DNA of 35,136 nucleotides from CAYVQA01 sp045119035 (GCA_045119035.1 JBGVCU010000008.1:1-35136); one strand, 5' to 3'. Counted from the first letter of the stretch, positions 1-8,094 are shown. Translations and numbers: made by a program. The notes: generated from the sequence alone by a model not told the origin.

Positions 1-32
1 CAATATTATTATAGGAAATTATGAACATAAAT

Positions 33-67
33 AAAAGCGTTTAGTATTTAATGTACTAGACGCTTTT
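33..67. terminator. Terminator hairpin at window start
   Basis: Two 14-base arms (33-46 and 54-67) pair with one G-T mismatch around a 7-base loop, flanked by A and T runs. It probably ends a gene lying left of the window. No coding sequence is visible before it. Confidence 0.6.
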
Positions 68-156
68 AATTATCTTAGAAGATTTTAATAATTATCTTAA
101 AATCTCAAAATCTTAAAACCTCAAAAGATTTTACAGAACCATTAAATTTAAAGATC

Positions 157-186
157 AATAGTGAATAGCATATGCTATTCACTATT
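157..186. repeat. 30-bp perfect palindrome
   Basis: The 30 bases read the same on both strands. The palindrome lies 10 bases before another perfect palindrome that looks like a terminator. It has no T run long enough to be a clear terminator, so it could be an operator, a terminator relic or an old IS end. Confidence 0.5.
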
Positions 187-196
187 TTAATATTGC

Positions 197-229
197 AAAA
201 TGTAGATAAAATTTTATCTACATTTTTTA
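197..229. terminator. Bidirectional terminator-like palindrome
   Basis: A 30-base perfect palindrome (197-226) carries A and T runs at its ends and is followed by TTT, so it could stop transcription in either direction. It separates the upstream region from the stress-type cluster that starts at 424. Confidence 0.6.
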
Positions 230-242
230 TTTATTCTGAAAT

Positions 243-283
243 ACTACATAAATAATGTAGTAATAGGTAGTATAATGGAAGTG
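243..283 (+). promoter_or_regulatory. Promoter/operator repeat, copy 1
   Basis: This stretch is repeated at 354-394 with about 80% identity. It holds an inverted repeat (ACTACAT, 5-base gap, ATGTAGT) followed by a TATAAT -10 box. The inverted repeat covers the -35 area and looks like a regulator site. I infer that one regulator binds both copies. Confidence 0.5.
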
Positions 284-305
284 CGCCATAAAGTTATAAT
301 GTTTT

Positions 306-336
306 TTGACAAAATTTGTTACTAAAATGTTATAAA
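306..336 (+). promoter_or_regulatory. Candidate promoter between the operator repeats
   Basis: A perfect TTGACA (306-311) is followed 18 bases later by TTATAA/TATAAA with a TG just upstream (extended -10). It could drive the cluster independently of the repeated sites. Confidence 0.45.
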
Positions 337-353
337 AATTATTTAGTTTAAAT

Positions 354-394
354 TACTACATCAATAGTGTAGGAATAGGTGTTATAATGGTAGT
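354..394 (+). promoter_or_regulatory. Promoter/operator repeat, copy 2, for the 424 cluster
   Basis: This is the second copy of the 243-283 repeat. TATAAT lies at 383-388, which would start RNA near 395 and leave a leader of about 30 bases before the ATG at 424. The inverted repeat here is less perfect than in copy 1. It is the most likely direct promoter of the operon. Confidence 0.5.
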
Positions 395-423
395 GTGAAA
401 TTAAATTGAAAGGAAAATGTATT

Positions 424-1017
424 ATGAGTGTTGTAGTTGCTGTAAAAAAAGATGGAGCGGTTTATTTTGGAACAGATAGTTGTTCTATATCTGCAAAAAA
501 ATATCTAATTTTAAAAAATTCAAATAACTTTAAAATTTGGAAAGTTCATGGGGTAGATAACTGTGTAATAGGTATTACTGGTATGATAAGAGATGCTTGC
601 GTATTAAGAATTATGGATGATTTGATTGATCCAAGTGATATTGAAAATAATCTAATTAATTTTAAATATGTTGTTTCATATTTATTTCCAAGAATTATTG
701 AAGAACTATGTAAATATAAATATATTAATGTAGATAAATGATTTGAACAAATTGATTCAGAATTATTATTTGCATATAAAGATAAACTATATTATTTATC
801 AGGTGATGGTGCAGTTTTTGAAATTGATGATTATATTGCTATTGGTAGTGGTAAAAATGAAGCTTTAGCAAGTTTATATGTGAATAAAGAGAATGAAAAT
901 TTAAAAGAAAGAATAATTGATGCAATTACTGCTTCAAGTAAATTAGATTTGTATGTAAAATATCCCCTTGTATTAATGGATACTAAAGATACTACTTATG
1001 AAGTGATTGATAACTAA
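424..1017 (+). CDS. Proteasome/HslV-like Ntn hydrolase with in-frame TGA
   Basis: The frame encodes 197 codons if the TGA at 739-741 is read through; otherwise it stops at 105 residues. The N-terminus (MSVVVAVKKDGAVYFGTDS) resembles HslV/proteasome beta subunits: removing Met exposes a Ser in the nucleophile position (Thr in most relatives), and Asp18 matches the conserved Asp17 of the mature family. A basic residue near 37 and the IGITG motif also fit. The start at 424 is supported by GAAAGGA 9 bases upstream; the alternative TTG at 406 overlaps that site. The reading frame after the TGA stays open for 91 codons to a TAA, so the gene was intact recently or is decoded through. It is the first gene of a kinase/VWA/phosphatase cluster. 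The family call rests on the N-terminal half. Degradation or processing of proteins in this pathway is inference. Confidence 0.6.
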
Positions 1018-1070
1018 ATTTCTTTATGTTTAAGAAATAACAATTAATAATTATTTTAGAAGGTGCAAAA

Positions 1071-1481
1071 ATGTTTGATTATAAGGAATTATCTAATGAA
1101 ATATATTCTCTTTTAAAAGGCTTAGGATATTCGCCTTATTTGTATGGCGAAAACAAAAGGCAGCTTAATTGTATTATCAATAAATCTAAGTTTTGTATAT
1201 ACGATGATGATGATAAATCATCTATGAGATATTTAGTGATTTTTGATATAAATATGCAATTAACATTTACTATTAAAAACGAAGTTGAAAATATTGTTAA
1301 TACAAAAAATACTCCTTTTAAAAATATAGTATATGATGAAGAAAAAATATCTGATTCAGTAAAAAGCTACATCTATTTATATAATAGTTGTAATATTGAA
1401 GAATTTAGTTATACAGTTTTAAATAATATTATAGATATTGTAATTAAAATTGATGACTTAATTAACGAAAATTTAAAGTAA
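1071..1481 (+). CDS. Hypothetical protein, 136 aa
   Basis: I do not recognise this family. The protein is soluble and acidic, with alternating predicted strands and helices (a strand around YLVIFDINMQLTFTI) and a C-terminal helix rich in Ile, Asp and Lys. GAAGGTG lies about 8 bases before the ATG. It sits 53 bases after the Ntn hydrolase gene and 45 before the kinase, so it is probably cotranscribed and could be a small adaptor of the system. There is no signal peptide or membrane segment. Confidence 0.75.
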   Translation: MFDYKELSNEIYSLLKGLGYSPYLYGENKRQLNCIINKSKFCIYDDDDKSSMRYLVIFDINMQLTFTIKNEVENIVNTKNTPFKNIVYDEEKISDSVKSYIYLYNSCNIEEFSYTVLNNIIDIVIKIDDLINENLK

Positions 1482-1526
1482 AATTAATAACAAAAGATAT
1501 TTTCTAATTTAGGAGGTATGATGTAG

Positions 1527-2819
1527 GTGAAATTTAAAAAGAATGATAATTTTAAATACAATAATAAAGGTTATACAATTATTGATTTATTAGGCTCAGG
1601 AGGTCAAGGTGAAGTTTATTTAGTTAATGATGGAACTAATGATTATGCATTAAAATATTATTTCGATATTCAAGATGATGATTTTAAATATAATTTAAAA
1701 AATAATATAAAAAAAGGGTCACCATCTAAATCTTTTCTTTGGCCTAAAGAATTTATTGAATTTGATGATGAACGTTGTGGATATATAATGGATTTAAGAG
1801 ATAAGAGTTATGTTTCATTTATTTCTTATTTAAATGGTGTAACAAAATTTAAAGATTTGCACGTTCTTTTAAATTGGTGTATTGAACTTTGTTTATCTTT
1901 TAAAAAACTACATGAAAAAGGATATAGTTATCAAGATTTAAATGATGGTTCATTTTTCTTAAATCCGGATACTGGAAAAGTTTTAATATGTGATAATGAT
2001 AATGTTACTGCTGATAAAAAAAACTTAGGTATTTTAGGCAAAATGCGATACATGGCACCTGAAATTGTAAGAGGTGAAAATTTACCTGATATGCATTCGG
2101 ATCGTTTTTCTTTAGCGATAATTTTATTTATGACTTTATGTTTAGGTAATCCATTTGAAGGCGAACATTTAAAAAAATATGATTTTGTTGATGAAACGTC
2201 TGAAAAAGAGATGTTTGGAACAAATCCAGTATTTATTTATCATAAAAATATAAAATCAAATAGACCAATAAGAGGATATCACACTACAGTTTTAAAAAAA
2301 TGGCCTAATTTACCAATTTATATTAAAGAAGCTTTTCATAGAACATTTGTTGAAGGATTAATGGATAGAGAAAATGAAAGAACAACAGAAATTGAATGGA
2401 TTAGATTATTGATTAAATATAGAGATGAACTTTTAACATGCAGTTGTGGTAAAGAATATATTTACGGATTTGAAGAAAACACTTTAAATTCTAATTGTAC
2501 TTATTGTAATAAACCAACAAAAACTTTTTGTTATATTCAAGTTGGAAAACACAAAATTGCATTAGAAGTAGGAAAAAGAATATATAAATTTCATTTAGAC
2601 AAATATTCAAGTGATTATAATATAGAAATTGGTAAAGTAATTGCAAATAAAAACAACCCGTCACTTTGGGGTATTAAATTTAATTTAGACCATGATATTG
2701 AAATTAAAGATATGAATGATACTGTTAAGATTATTAAAGGTGATGGAGTAATACCAATTGTCAAAAATTTGAAAATTAAATTTTCATATGAAGTTAATGC
2801 TGAAATTAAAATTAATTAG
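1527..2819 (+). CDS. Ser/Thr protein kinase with C-terminal zinc-ribbon-like domain
   Basis: Residues 20-300 form a eukaryotic-type kinase: glycine loop GSGGQGEV (23-30), Lys43 in ALKYY, catalytic Asp137 in YQDLN, metal-binding Asp156 in CDNDN (the DFG equivalent is DND) and MAPE in the activation segment. The residue five after Asp137, normally Asn, is Ser142, so activity may be altered. After residue about 305 come CSCG and CTYC pairs that could hold zinc, followed by a beta-rich tail of about 90 residues. Kinases with this tail are known beside TerY-type VWA and PP2C genes (TerY-P triad). No transmembrane helix is present. The GTG start at 1527 is chosen because AGGAGG (1511-1516) is 10 bases away, and the ATG codons at 1518 and 1521 run straight into TAG. 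Confidence 0.85.
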   Translation: MKFKKNDNFKYNNKGYTIIDLLGSGGQGEVYLVNDGTNDYALKYYFDIQDDDFKYNLKNNIKKGSPSKSFLWPKEFIEFDDERCGYIMDLRDKSYVSFISYLNGVTKFKDLHVLLNWCIELCLSFKKLHEKGYSYQDLNDGSFFLNPDTGKVLICDNDNVTADKKNLGILGKMRYMAPEIVRGENLPDMHSDRFSLAIILFMTLCLGNPFEGEHLKKYDFVDETSEKEMFGTNPVFIYHKNIKSNRPIRGYHTTVLKKWPNLPIYIKEAFHRTFVEGLMDRENERTTEIEWIRLLIKYRDELLTCSCGKEYIYGFEENTLNSNCTYCNKPTKTFCYIQVGKHKIALEVGKRIYKFHLDKYSSDYNIEIGKVIANKNNPSLWGIKFNLDHDIEIKDMNDTVKIIKGDGVIPIVKNLKIKFSYEVNAEIKIN

Positions 2820-2832
2820 GAGGAATAGTAAA

Positions 2833-3561
2833 ATGATGAATAAAGATAGAATGTTTGGTGAAGGAATTGCAAAACAAGAATTAAATTTGCTTTTTGTTAT
2901 TGATAATTCAGGAAGTATGTATGGAGAAAAATTAGGAGCTGTAAATAATGCTATACGAGACGTAATGAGTATTATGCCTGAAATTCAAGAAGATACAGCA
3001 GATGTTATTATTAAAATCTCTGCATTAAAATTTAGTGATGATGCTAATTGGATATATGATGAACCAAAAACTGTAAATGAATTTAAATGGAAAGACTTAT
3101 CTTCAGAAGGTGGAACAAATTTAAGTGATGCTTATGTTAAACTTAGTGAATATTTAAGAAAAAAATCTAATGGTGGTTCTATGCCTGATTTAGGTGGTGT
3201 AGCTCCAATTATTATTTTAATGACAGATGGTATGCCAACTTCATATGATTGGGAAAGAAAACTAAGTGAACTTAAGAAAATGGGTTGGTTTAAAGTTGCT
3301 TTAAAATATGCTTTAGCGGTTGAAATTGATACTGATGAAGCTATGGATGTGTTAACTAAGTTTACAGGAAACCCCGAAACTGTGCTTAAAGTATATAGTG
3401 CAGAAGCGTTAAGAAAAGTTATTAAAGTTATTGCAATTACTTCATCAAAAGTTAAATCACAAAGTGCAACAACTGCACTTGGATCTACAGCTAACCAAAA
3501 TGACATAGCAAAAGAGGAAATTAACGAAACATTAGCTGAAATTGATGATGTTAAATGGTAG
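2833..3561 (+). CDS. von Willebrand A (TerY-like) protein 1
   Basis: This 242-residue VWA protein carries a full metal-ion (MIDAS) site: DNSGS near residue 24, the Thr in GGTN, and Asp in LMTDG. VWA proteins bind partners through the metal. TerY members work beside a PP2C phosphatase and a kinase, both present here. The last 40 residues are Ser/Thr/Asn-rich and end in an acidic, Trp-containing tail (EIDDVKW), also seen in the next gene (DIDEWEW). The start at 2833 has AGGAGG (2818-2823) 9 bases upstream; an earlier in-frame ATG at 2788 would overlap the kinase gene. The gene follows the kinase by 13 bases. Confidence 0.85.
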   Translation: MMNKDRMFGEGIAKQELNLLFVIDNSGSMYGEKLGAVNNAIRDVMSIMPEIQEDTADVIIKISALKFSDDANWIYDEPKTVNEFKWKDLSSEGGTNLSDAYVKLSEYLRKKSNGGSMPDLGGVAPIIILMTDGMPTSYDWERKLSELKKMGWFKVALKYALAVEIDTDEAMDVLTKFTGNPETVLKVYSAEALRKVIKVIAITSSKVKSQSATTALGSTANQNDIAKEEINETLAEIDDVKW

Positions 3562-3569
3562 GTGATTAG

Positions 3570-4283
3570 ATGAATAAAGATAGAATTGTTAAACAAAAAT
3601 TTAATATTATTCTATTAGTTGATACTTCGCATAGTATGCGAGGAACAAGAATTGCACAAGTAAACGATGCAATATGTGATATTACAAAGTATTTAAAAAA
3701 TCTTCAAATTGAAAATTCAAACATTGATTTTTATATTTCAATTTTAAATTTTTCAACAAATGCGACTTGGTATGATAATAAAAGAGAAACTTTAATTGAT
3801 GATTTTAGTTTTAATGAAATTAAGGCAGCAGGACAATCAAATCTTCATTTGGCTTATCTTGAATTAAACAATATTTTAAAAAAAGAATCTCAGGGAGGTA
3901 TGATGCCAGATTTCGGTGGAGTTGCTCCAGTTATTTTATTACTTACAGATGGACATCCATCTAAAGGAAATTACAAAGAAGAGTTAGAATTATTGAAAAT
4001 AAAACCGTGGTTTAAAATCGCATTAAAATATGGTGTAGCAATTGAACTAAATGATGATAAAACAATTAAAGTATTAAAAGATTTTGTTAATAACAATGGT
4101 GATGTTATTGAAGTGTTTGATTCTAAATTATTAAATAGAATAATTAAGATAATCGTAATGACTGCATCAAAAGTAAAATCAACAAGCAACAGTGTACACA
4201 ATACACAGTATCAAAGTATAACAACACAAATTCATCAAGAAATTCAAGAGGCATTATCTGATATAGATGAATGGGAGTGGTAG
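3570..4283 (+). CDS. von Willebrand A (TerY-like) protein 2
   Basis: This 237-residue paralogue of the preceding gene shares the same layout: DTSHS MIDAS motif, MMPDFGGVAPV segment and LLTDG. The threonine loop is changed from GGTN to GQSN, so Ser replaces the MIDAS Thr, which may still bind metal. It begins 8 bases after protein 1, with TAGGTGA as ribosome binding site. The two proteins probably arose by tandem duplication and could form a heterodimer or recognise different partners. The C-terminal DIDEWEW resembles the tail of protein 1 and may be a docking peptide for the phosphatase or kinase (inference). Confidence 0.85.
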   Translation: MNKDRIVKQKFNIILLVDTSHSMRGTRIAQVNDAICDITKYLKNLQIENSNIDFYISILNFSTNATWYDNKRETLIDDFSFNEIKAAGQSNLHLAYLELNNILKKESQGGMMPDFGGVAPVILLLTDGHPSKGNYKEELELLKIKPWFKIALKYGVAIELNDDKTIKVLKDFVNNNGDVIEVFDSKLLNRIIKIIVMTASKVKSTSNSVHNTQYQSITTQIHQEIQEALSDIDEWEW

Positions 4284-4284
4284 A

Positions 4285-5085
4285 ATGGTATTTCTTTATA
4301 ATAAAAGTGTTACTGGTTATAATCATAAAAAGGTAGGAAGTATTTGTCAAGATTATAGTGATAGTTTTTATGATGGTAAGTTTCAAATAATAACTGCTTG
4401 TGATGGTCATGGAGGAAATATATACTTTAGAAGTGATGTTGGGTCGAAACTAGCTTCAGATTCAATAATGATTGTATTCAGTAAATACAATGAACGAAAG
4501 ATAGAACAAATGATCTTGAATAAAAACTTTGATAAATTAAAGCTAGATATTTTATGTATGTGGAATATACTTGTAGAACAACATTATAATTTAAATAAGT
4601 TTTCTGAAGAAGAATTATTTAATTTAGATGAAGAAGATATAAGAAGATTAGAAAAAAATTATACAATAGCTTATGGATCAACTTTAAATGCTGTTGTTGT
4701 TACTAATAAGTATTTAATTTGTATACAAGTAGGAGATGGGGGGATCTTTTTATTAAAAAATAAAAAGGCTGATATAGCCTTTTTAGATAATGATGAAAAT
4801 GTAGCGAATATTACTCAAAGTTTATGTGGTGATGATGTTTTTAATCATTTATACATAACTACATATGAAAAATCAAAATATTTAGGAGCAATTATTTGCA
4901 CAGATGGTTTATTAACTCCATATAAAACATTGAATAATTTTCATGAAAACTTTATTTTACCTTATATAGAAAATTTTAAAATTATCAATAAAGAAAGTAT
5001 AAAAAGAATGGATGAATTTATTGAAAAATTAGGAAATGAAGATGGTGTAGGAGATGATGTTACCTTATCTTCTGTCTTATATTAG
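4285..5085 (+). CDS. PP2C-type protein phosphatase
   Basis: This 266-residue protein shows PP2C/PPM features: CDGHGG near residue 40 (metal-binding Asp), GSTLNAVVV and QVGDGGIFLL in the centre, ICTDGL, and GVGDDVTLSSVLY at the end (final metal Asp). It should remove phosphate from Ser/Thr residues, most likely those added by the kinase at 1527. The ATG at 4285 directly follows the VWA-2 stop (one base between), so the two are translationally coupled. The start at 4267 inside VWA-2 is less likely. The first 25 residues (QDYSDSF) are typical of family members that monitor phosphoproteins in TerY-type clusters. Confidence 0.88.
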   Translation: MVFLYNKSVTGYNHKKVGSICQDYSDSFYDGKFQIITACDGHGGNIYFRSDVGSKLASDSIMIVFSKYNERKIEQMILNKNFDKLKLDILCMWNILVEQHYNLNKFSEEELFNLDEEDIRRLEKNYTIAYGSTLNAVVVTNKYLICIQVGDGGIFLLKNKKADIAFLDNDENVANITQSLCGDDVFNHLYITTYEKSKYLGAIICTDGLLTPYKTLNNFHENFILPYIENFKIINKESIKRMDEFIEKLGNEDGVGDDVTLSSVLY

Positions 5086-5094
5086 GTATTTTAT

Positions 5095-5874
5095 ATGAAA
5101 ATAGAAGAGGCATTTAAAATTATATTTCAAAAGAAAATAAATGTTAGAAGATGTAAAAAACCATTTTATTTTTACTCTTTCTTATCAGATTTATGCAGCG
5201 ATTCATACAAAAATATTGAGAATGTAAAAAGATACTTTAATTTAATAAGCCAAATAAATATCATTGATTATATATTTACATATGATTCAAAAGAAATATA
5301 TGAAATATTATTAGATAAATATATTAATATTGAAAATTATTTATCTTATGAAGAATATTCAAATTATATTAGATTAACGTTAAATAGTTATTTTAAATAT
5401 ACTTTAAAAAAAGAAAATACAGAGTTTAATACTGATGAAAAACAATTTGATAACGTTTTGAATGTTGATGAACAAGTAAATATAAATTTATGTGAATTTG
5501 ATATATATAATGATAGGCTGGTTAAATATCTAGGTAACAGTAAAGTAGTAGAAATACCAAATTCGATAAATTTTATTGCTACAAAAGCATTTGAGAATAA
5601 CAAAAATATAGAGAAAATTATATTACCTGATACAATCATAGGAATTCGTAAGTTTGCATTTAAGAACTTACCTAATTTAAAAGAAGTTATTATAGGGGAT
5701 ATTTTTTGTGTTGAAAACTTTGCATTTTGGAATTCAAAGTGTCAAATAAAATGTAAAGAACCAATTGATACTACTTTTTGGAAAAAATACTGGAATGTAT
5801 ATTCTGTAAGTTTTTTTAAATTAAATAGATTAAACATAAGTTATATTAAAAATAGAAAGGATTTATTATGTTAA
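5095..5874 (+). CDS. BspA-type leucine-rich repeat protein
   Basis: This 259-residue protein has an alpha-helical, aromatic-rich N-terminal half (1-120), an acidic linker, and from about residue 140 at least three LRR_5/BspA-type repeats (KVVEIPNSINFIATKAF, IEKIILPDTIIGIRKFAF, LKEVIIGDIFCVENFAF). There is no signal peptide, so it probably acts inside the cell, unlike many BspA proteins. The repeats suggest protein binding. It starts 9 bases after the phosphatase stop, and its last 7 bases overlap the next gene, supporting one operon. The link to signalling is from context only. Confidence 0.75.
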   Translation: MKIEEAFKIIFQKKINVRRCKKPFYFYSFLSDLCSDSYKNIENVKRYFNLISQINIIDYIFTYDSKEIYEILLDKYINIENYLSYEEYSNYIRLTLNSYFKYTLKKENTEFNTDEKQFDNVLNVDEQVNINLCEFDIYNDRLVKYLGNSKVVEIPNSINFIATKAFENNKNIEKIILPDTIIGIRKFAFKNLPNLKEVIIGDIFCVENFAFWNSKCQIKCKEPIDTTFWKKYWNVYSVSFFKLNRLNISYIKNRKDLLC

Positions 5875-6527
5875 TTATATCAATAATTATATTATTATTT
5901 GGAATAATTTGTTTATTTACAAGTATATTACCATCTATTCTTATAGGAGCAATACTTTTTATAGGACTAAGTTGTTTATTACATTCAATTATAAAAAAAG
6001 AAGGAATAATTATTTTTTCTTTAGGTTTAATAGGGTATGTAATATATTTATTATTTTTTGAAACATCAAAAGGATTTTGGCATGCTTGTTTAGCAATATT
6101 AATTGCTATAACAGTAATTATTTTATTAATAAAAGTCATTAATTTAAGAAATGATTTAACAGAAAGAAAACTAGATATAGAAGCGACTAAAAGTAAAGTT
6201 AATATCGCAAAACATAAATACTTAAATCATATTAAAGAAATGATTGAACTTGATGCATCTCATACAAATAATGTAAGAAATGAACCTTTATTTGCTAGAG
6301 AACTTGGATATAGGGTTACATCTGATACAATTGAAAACTTAAGTAGTAATCTAGAACAAGAACAAGTTAATTTAACAAGATTAATTAATGAATACAATAT
6401 TTATATTTCTACATTTCCTATTAATGTGTTTGCTAAAATATTAAAATTTGAAAAAGAAAAACTTGTAGATAATGATTTCTTACATAAGGCAATTGATCTA
6501 AATGGGTTTGATAGAAATGAATTATAA
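5868..6527 (+). CDS. LemA-like membrane protein
   Basis: Residues 1-90 hold about four hydrophobic helices. The rest is a long helical bundle with the LemA pattern: a heptad-rich segment near 95-130, a central Arg-rich part, then INEYNIYISTFPINVFAKIL, close to the LemA signature of Tyr-Asn, Phe-Pro and an Ile-rich helix. LemA proteins are membrane-anchored with the helical part outside or inside by family; topology is not certain here. Classic LemA has one N-terminal helix, so the four-helix front is unusual. GAAAGGA precedes the ATG, which overlaps the end of the leucine-rich gene. Confidence 0.65.
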   Translation: MLIISIIILLFGIICLFTSILPSILIGAILFIGLSCLLHSIIKKEGIIIFSLGLIGYVIYLLFFETSKGFWHACLAILIAITVIILLIKVINLRNDLTERKLDIEATKSKVNIAKHKYLNHIKEMIELDASHTNNVRNEPLFARELGYRVTSDTIENLSSNLEQEQVNLTRLINEYNIYISTFPINVFAKILKFEKEKLVDNDFLHKAIDLNGFDRNEL

Positions 6528-6539
6528 AAGGGTGAAAAT

Positions 6540-6902
6540 ATGAAAGACGAAAAATATTTAAATATTGATGATAAAACGGAATTAGTAAATATAAGTTTAG
6601 ATAAAATAATTGAAATAAATCATTTGTTTCAATTATTACTTATTTATTCGAAATGCTCTAATGAAAAAACATTTAAAAAAACAATAAAATTATTTAAAAA
6701 GCAATTTAAGAAAAAAATGAAAATCACACATGAAAAAAATATTATCACAATTTACCAACAAATACTAGAACAATTAAATAAAATTTATGAAATAGTATTA
6801 TTAACTATAAGATTATCAAATTATATTATTTATGATGATTTTTTACCTTATTTTGTTGAATTAGGATTAATTTTCTCTAAATTAAATGAAAATGTTAATT
6901 AA
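6540..6902 (+). CDS. Helical hypothetical protein, 120 aa
   Basis: I do not recognise this family. It is Lys- and Ile-rich, predicted all alpha-helical, with a strongly basic patch (KKTIKLFKKQFKKKMK) around residues 45-60 that could meet membrane lipid or nucleic acid. It starts 12 bases after the LemA-like gene with AAAGGGTG as ribosome binding site and is probably the last gene of the operon. IS sequence begins 34 bases downstream, so a longer operon could have been cut here. Confidence 0.65.
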   Translation: MKDEKYLNIDDKTELVNISLDKIIEINHLFQLLLIYSKCSNEKTFKKTIKLFKKQFKKKMKITHEKNIITIYQQILEQLNKIYEIVLLTIRLSNYIIYDDFLPYFVELGLIFSKLNENVN

Positions 6903-6935
6903 ATAACCCAAATTTTGCAAATGTTGATTTGTCAA

Positions 6936-8022
6936 TGATGTGAGACTATAATTTTAAAAATAAAAATCCTATATGATATAATCCATATAACCTAATTTAA
7001 TCAGTACAATCTTTTTTTCTATTGGACTTTTCCAATTAAGTACAGAAGTTAATATTCTATTACTTCTGTAAAGATATTTTTTTATTTGATAAAGCAAATC
7101 ATTAAAACTATAAAATTAAAGAAATTTATAGAATCGTTCACTATCATTACGATGTGAACGTTCTACTTTGCCATTATGTCTTGGTGTTCTTGGCTTAATT
7201 AATTTATGTTCAATATGTAAAGATTCCAAAAAAATATCAAAAGGAAGTATTCTTTTGGTTTCTCTAAAATATTTAAATTCGAAACCATTATCTGTTTGTA
7301 TGCATTTTGGTTTATAACCAAAGTATATAATAGCTCTTTTTACAAAATCAATAGTACTAAAACTTGATTGTTTTTTATAGGGATATATAAATCTTTCTCT
7401 TGAAGCTTCATCAATAACAGTATATTGATAGTATTTATCATCTTTTGGAACGCTATCTGTATAACATGAACGTGGAACATATTTTACGTCTAATTGCCAT
7501 TTTTGGCCTAAATATTCTGGTGTTTTATATGGTTTTGGAATATATTTTTTCTTTTTAGTTGATTTTTCCTTGTAAAATCCGCTTTTTACAAGAATTCTAT
7601 ATAAAATAGCATAATGTCTTGAATAAGCTATTTCGGTACGCAATTTTGTATATAATTCATTTAAACCAATATGTGGATTTCTTTTAATTAATTTTTTGAT
7701 TTTTCTAATTTCATCCTCTATATGACTATTGGGATGTTTAGAATGAGGTTTATGTGATTTATCCATTAGTGATTCTATAGTACTGTCATATCTTTTGTTT
7801 CAGCTCATTAAAGATGCCTTTGAACAGTGGTATTTTCTGCATATAAAAGCAACAGAATAATTATTGTTTCTATATGTTTGAACTGCATGAACTCTTGTCT
7901 TGATTTCGTGAGGTATTCGTGATATAATGTTCATCGATATAAATCCTTTCTGATAAGTTTTTTTGGTTATTAAAATTATATCAGGATTTAGATCTTTTTT
8001 CAATTTTGAAAGTCTCACATCA
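6936..8022 (-). mobile_element. IS481-like insertion element, decayed
   Basis: The ends carry a 12-base inverted repeat: TGATGTGAGACT at 6936-6947 and its complement at 8011-8022. The spacing of about 1.09 kb and the single DDE transposase inside fit an IS481-type element. I see no clear target duplication. A third copy of the end (16 of 17 bases) stands alone at 11774-11790, so the element has been active more than once here. Confidence 0.7.
6969..7934 (-). pseudogene. IS481-like transposase, two internal stops
   Basis: Read as one frame from the ATG at 7934 (AAAGGA upstream) to TAG at 6969, the frame has 322 codons interrupted by TGA at 7800-7802 and TAA at 7116-7118. It contains an N-terminal helix-turn-helix (residues 1-45), then a DDE catalytic core: Asp in WQLDVKYVP, Asp in QTDNGFEF and Glu in NGKVERSHR. 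After the TAA the frame continues with FYSF, YLYRSN and LNWKSP, all typical of the family's C-terminus. The TGA falls at a position where relatives have Trp (SLMxWNKRYD). The TAA shows that the gene is probably dead whatever TGA means. Confidence in the family is good. Confidence 0.75.
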
Positions 8023-8065
8023 ATTGTAACACAACAAACACACTTAATTATTTTATGCATAAATG

Positions 8066-8094
8066 TTGACTTACGTTGTCAACTTTGTTATAAT
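8066..8094 (+). promoter_or_regulatory. Promoter with operator-like repeat for small membrane genes
   Basis: TTGACT (8066-8071), a 17-base spacer and TATAAT (8089-8094) make a near-consensus promoter. GTTGAC (8065-8070) and GTCAAC (8078-8083) form an inverted repeat over the -35 box, as expected for a repressor site. It faces the genes from 8165. Confidence 0.6.

Noticed and set aside
406..423. TTG start giving a longer Ntn hydrolase
   Set aside because: The TTG overlaps the GAAAGGA site, and removal of six residues puts Ser at the mature N-terminus as the family requires.
3132..3596. Minus-strand open frame over VWA protein 1
   Set aside because: It is antisense to a clear VWA gene and shows no ribosome binding site or domain; a composition shadow.
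7040..7072. Hairpin taken as a terminator (ACAGAAGT/ACTTCTGT)
   Set aside because: It lies inside the decayed C-terminal coding part of the IS481-like transposase and lacks a clean T run in the right direction.
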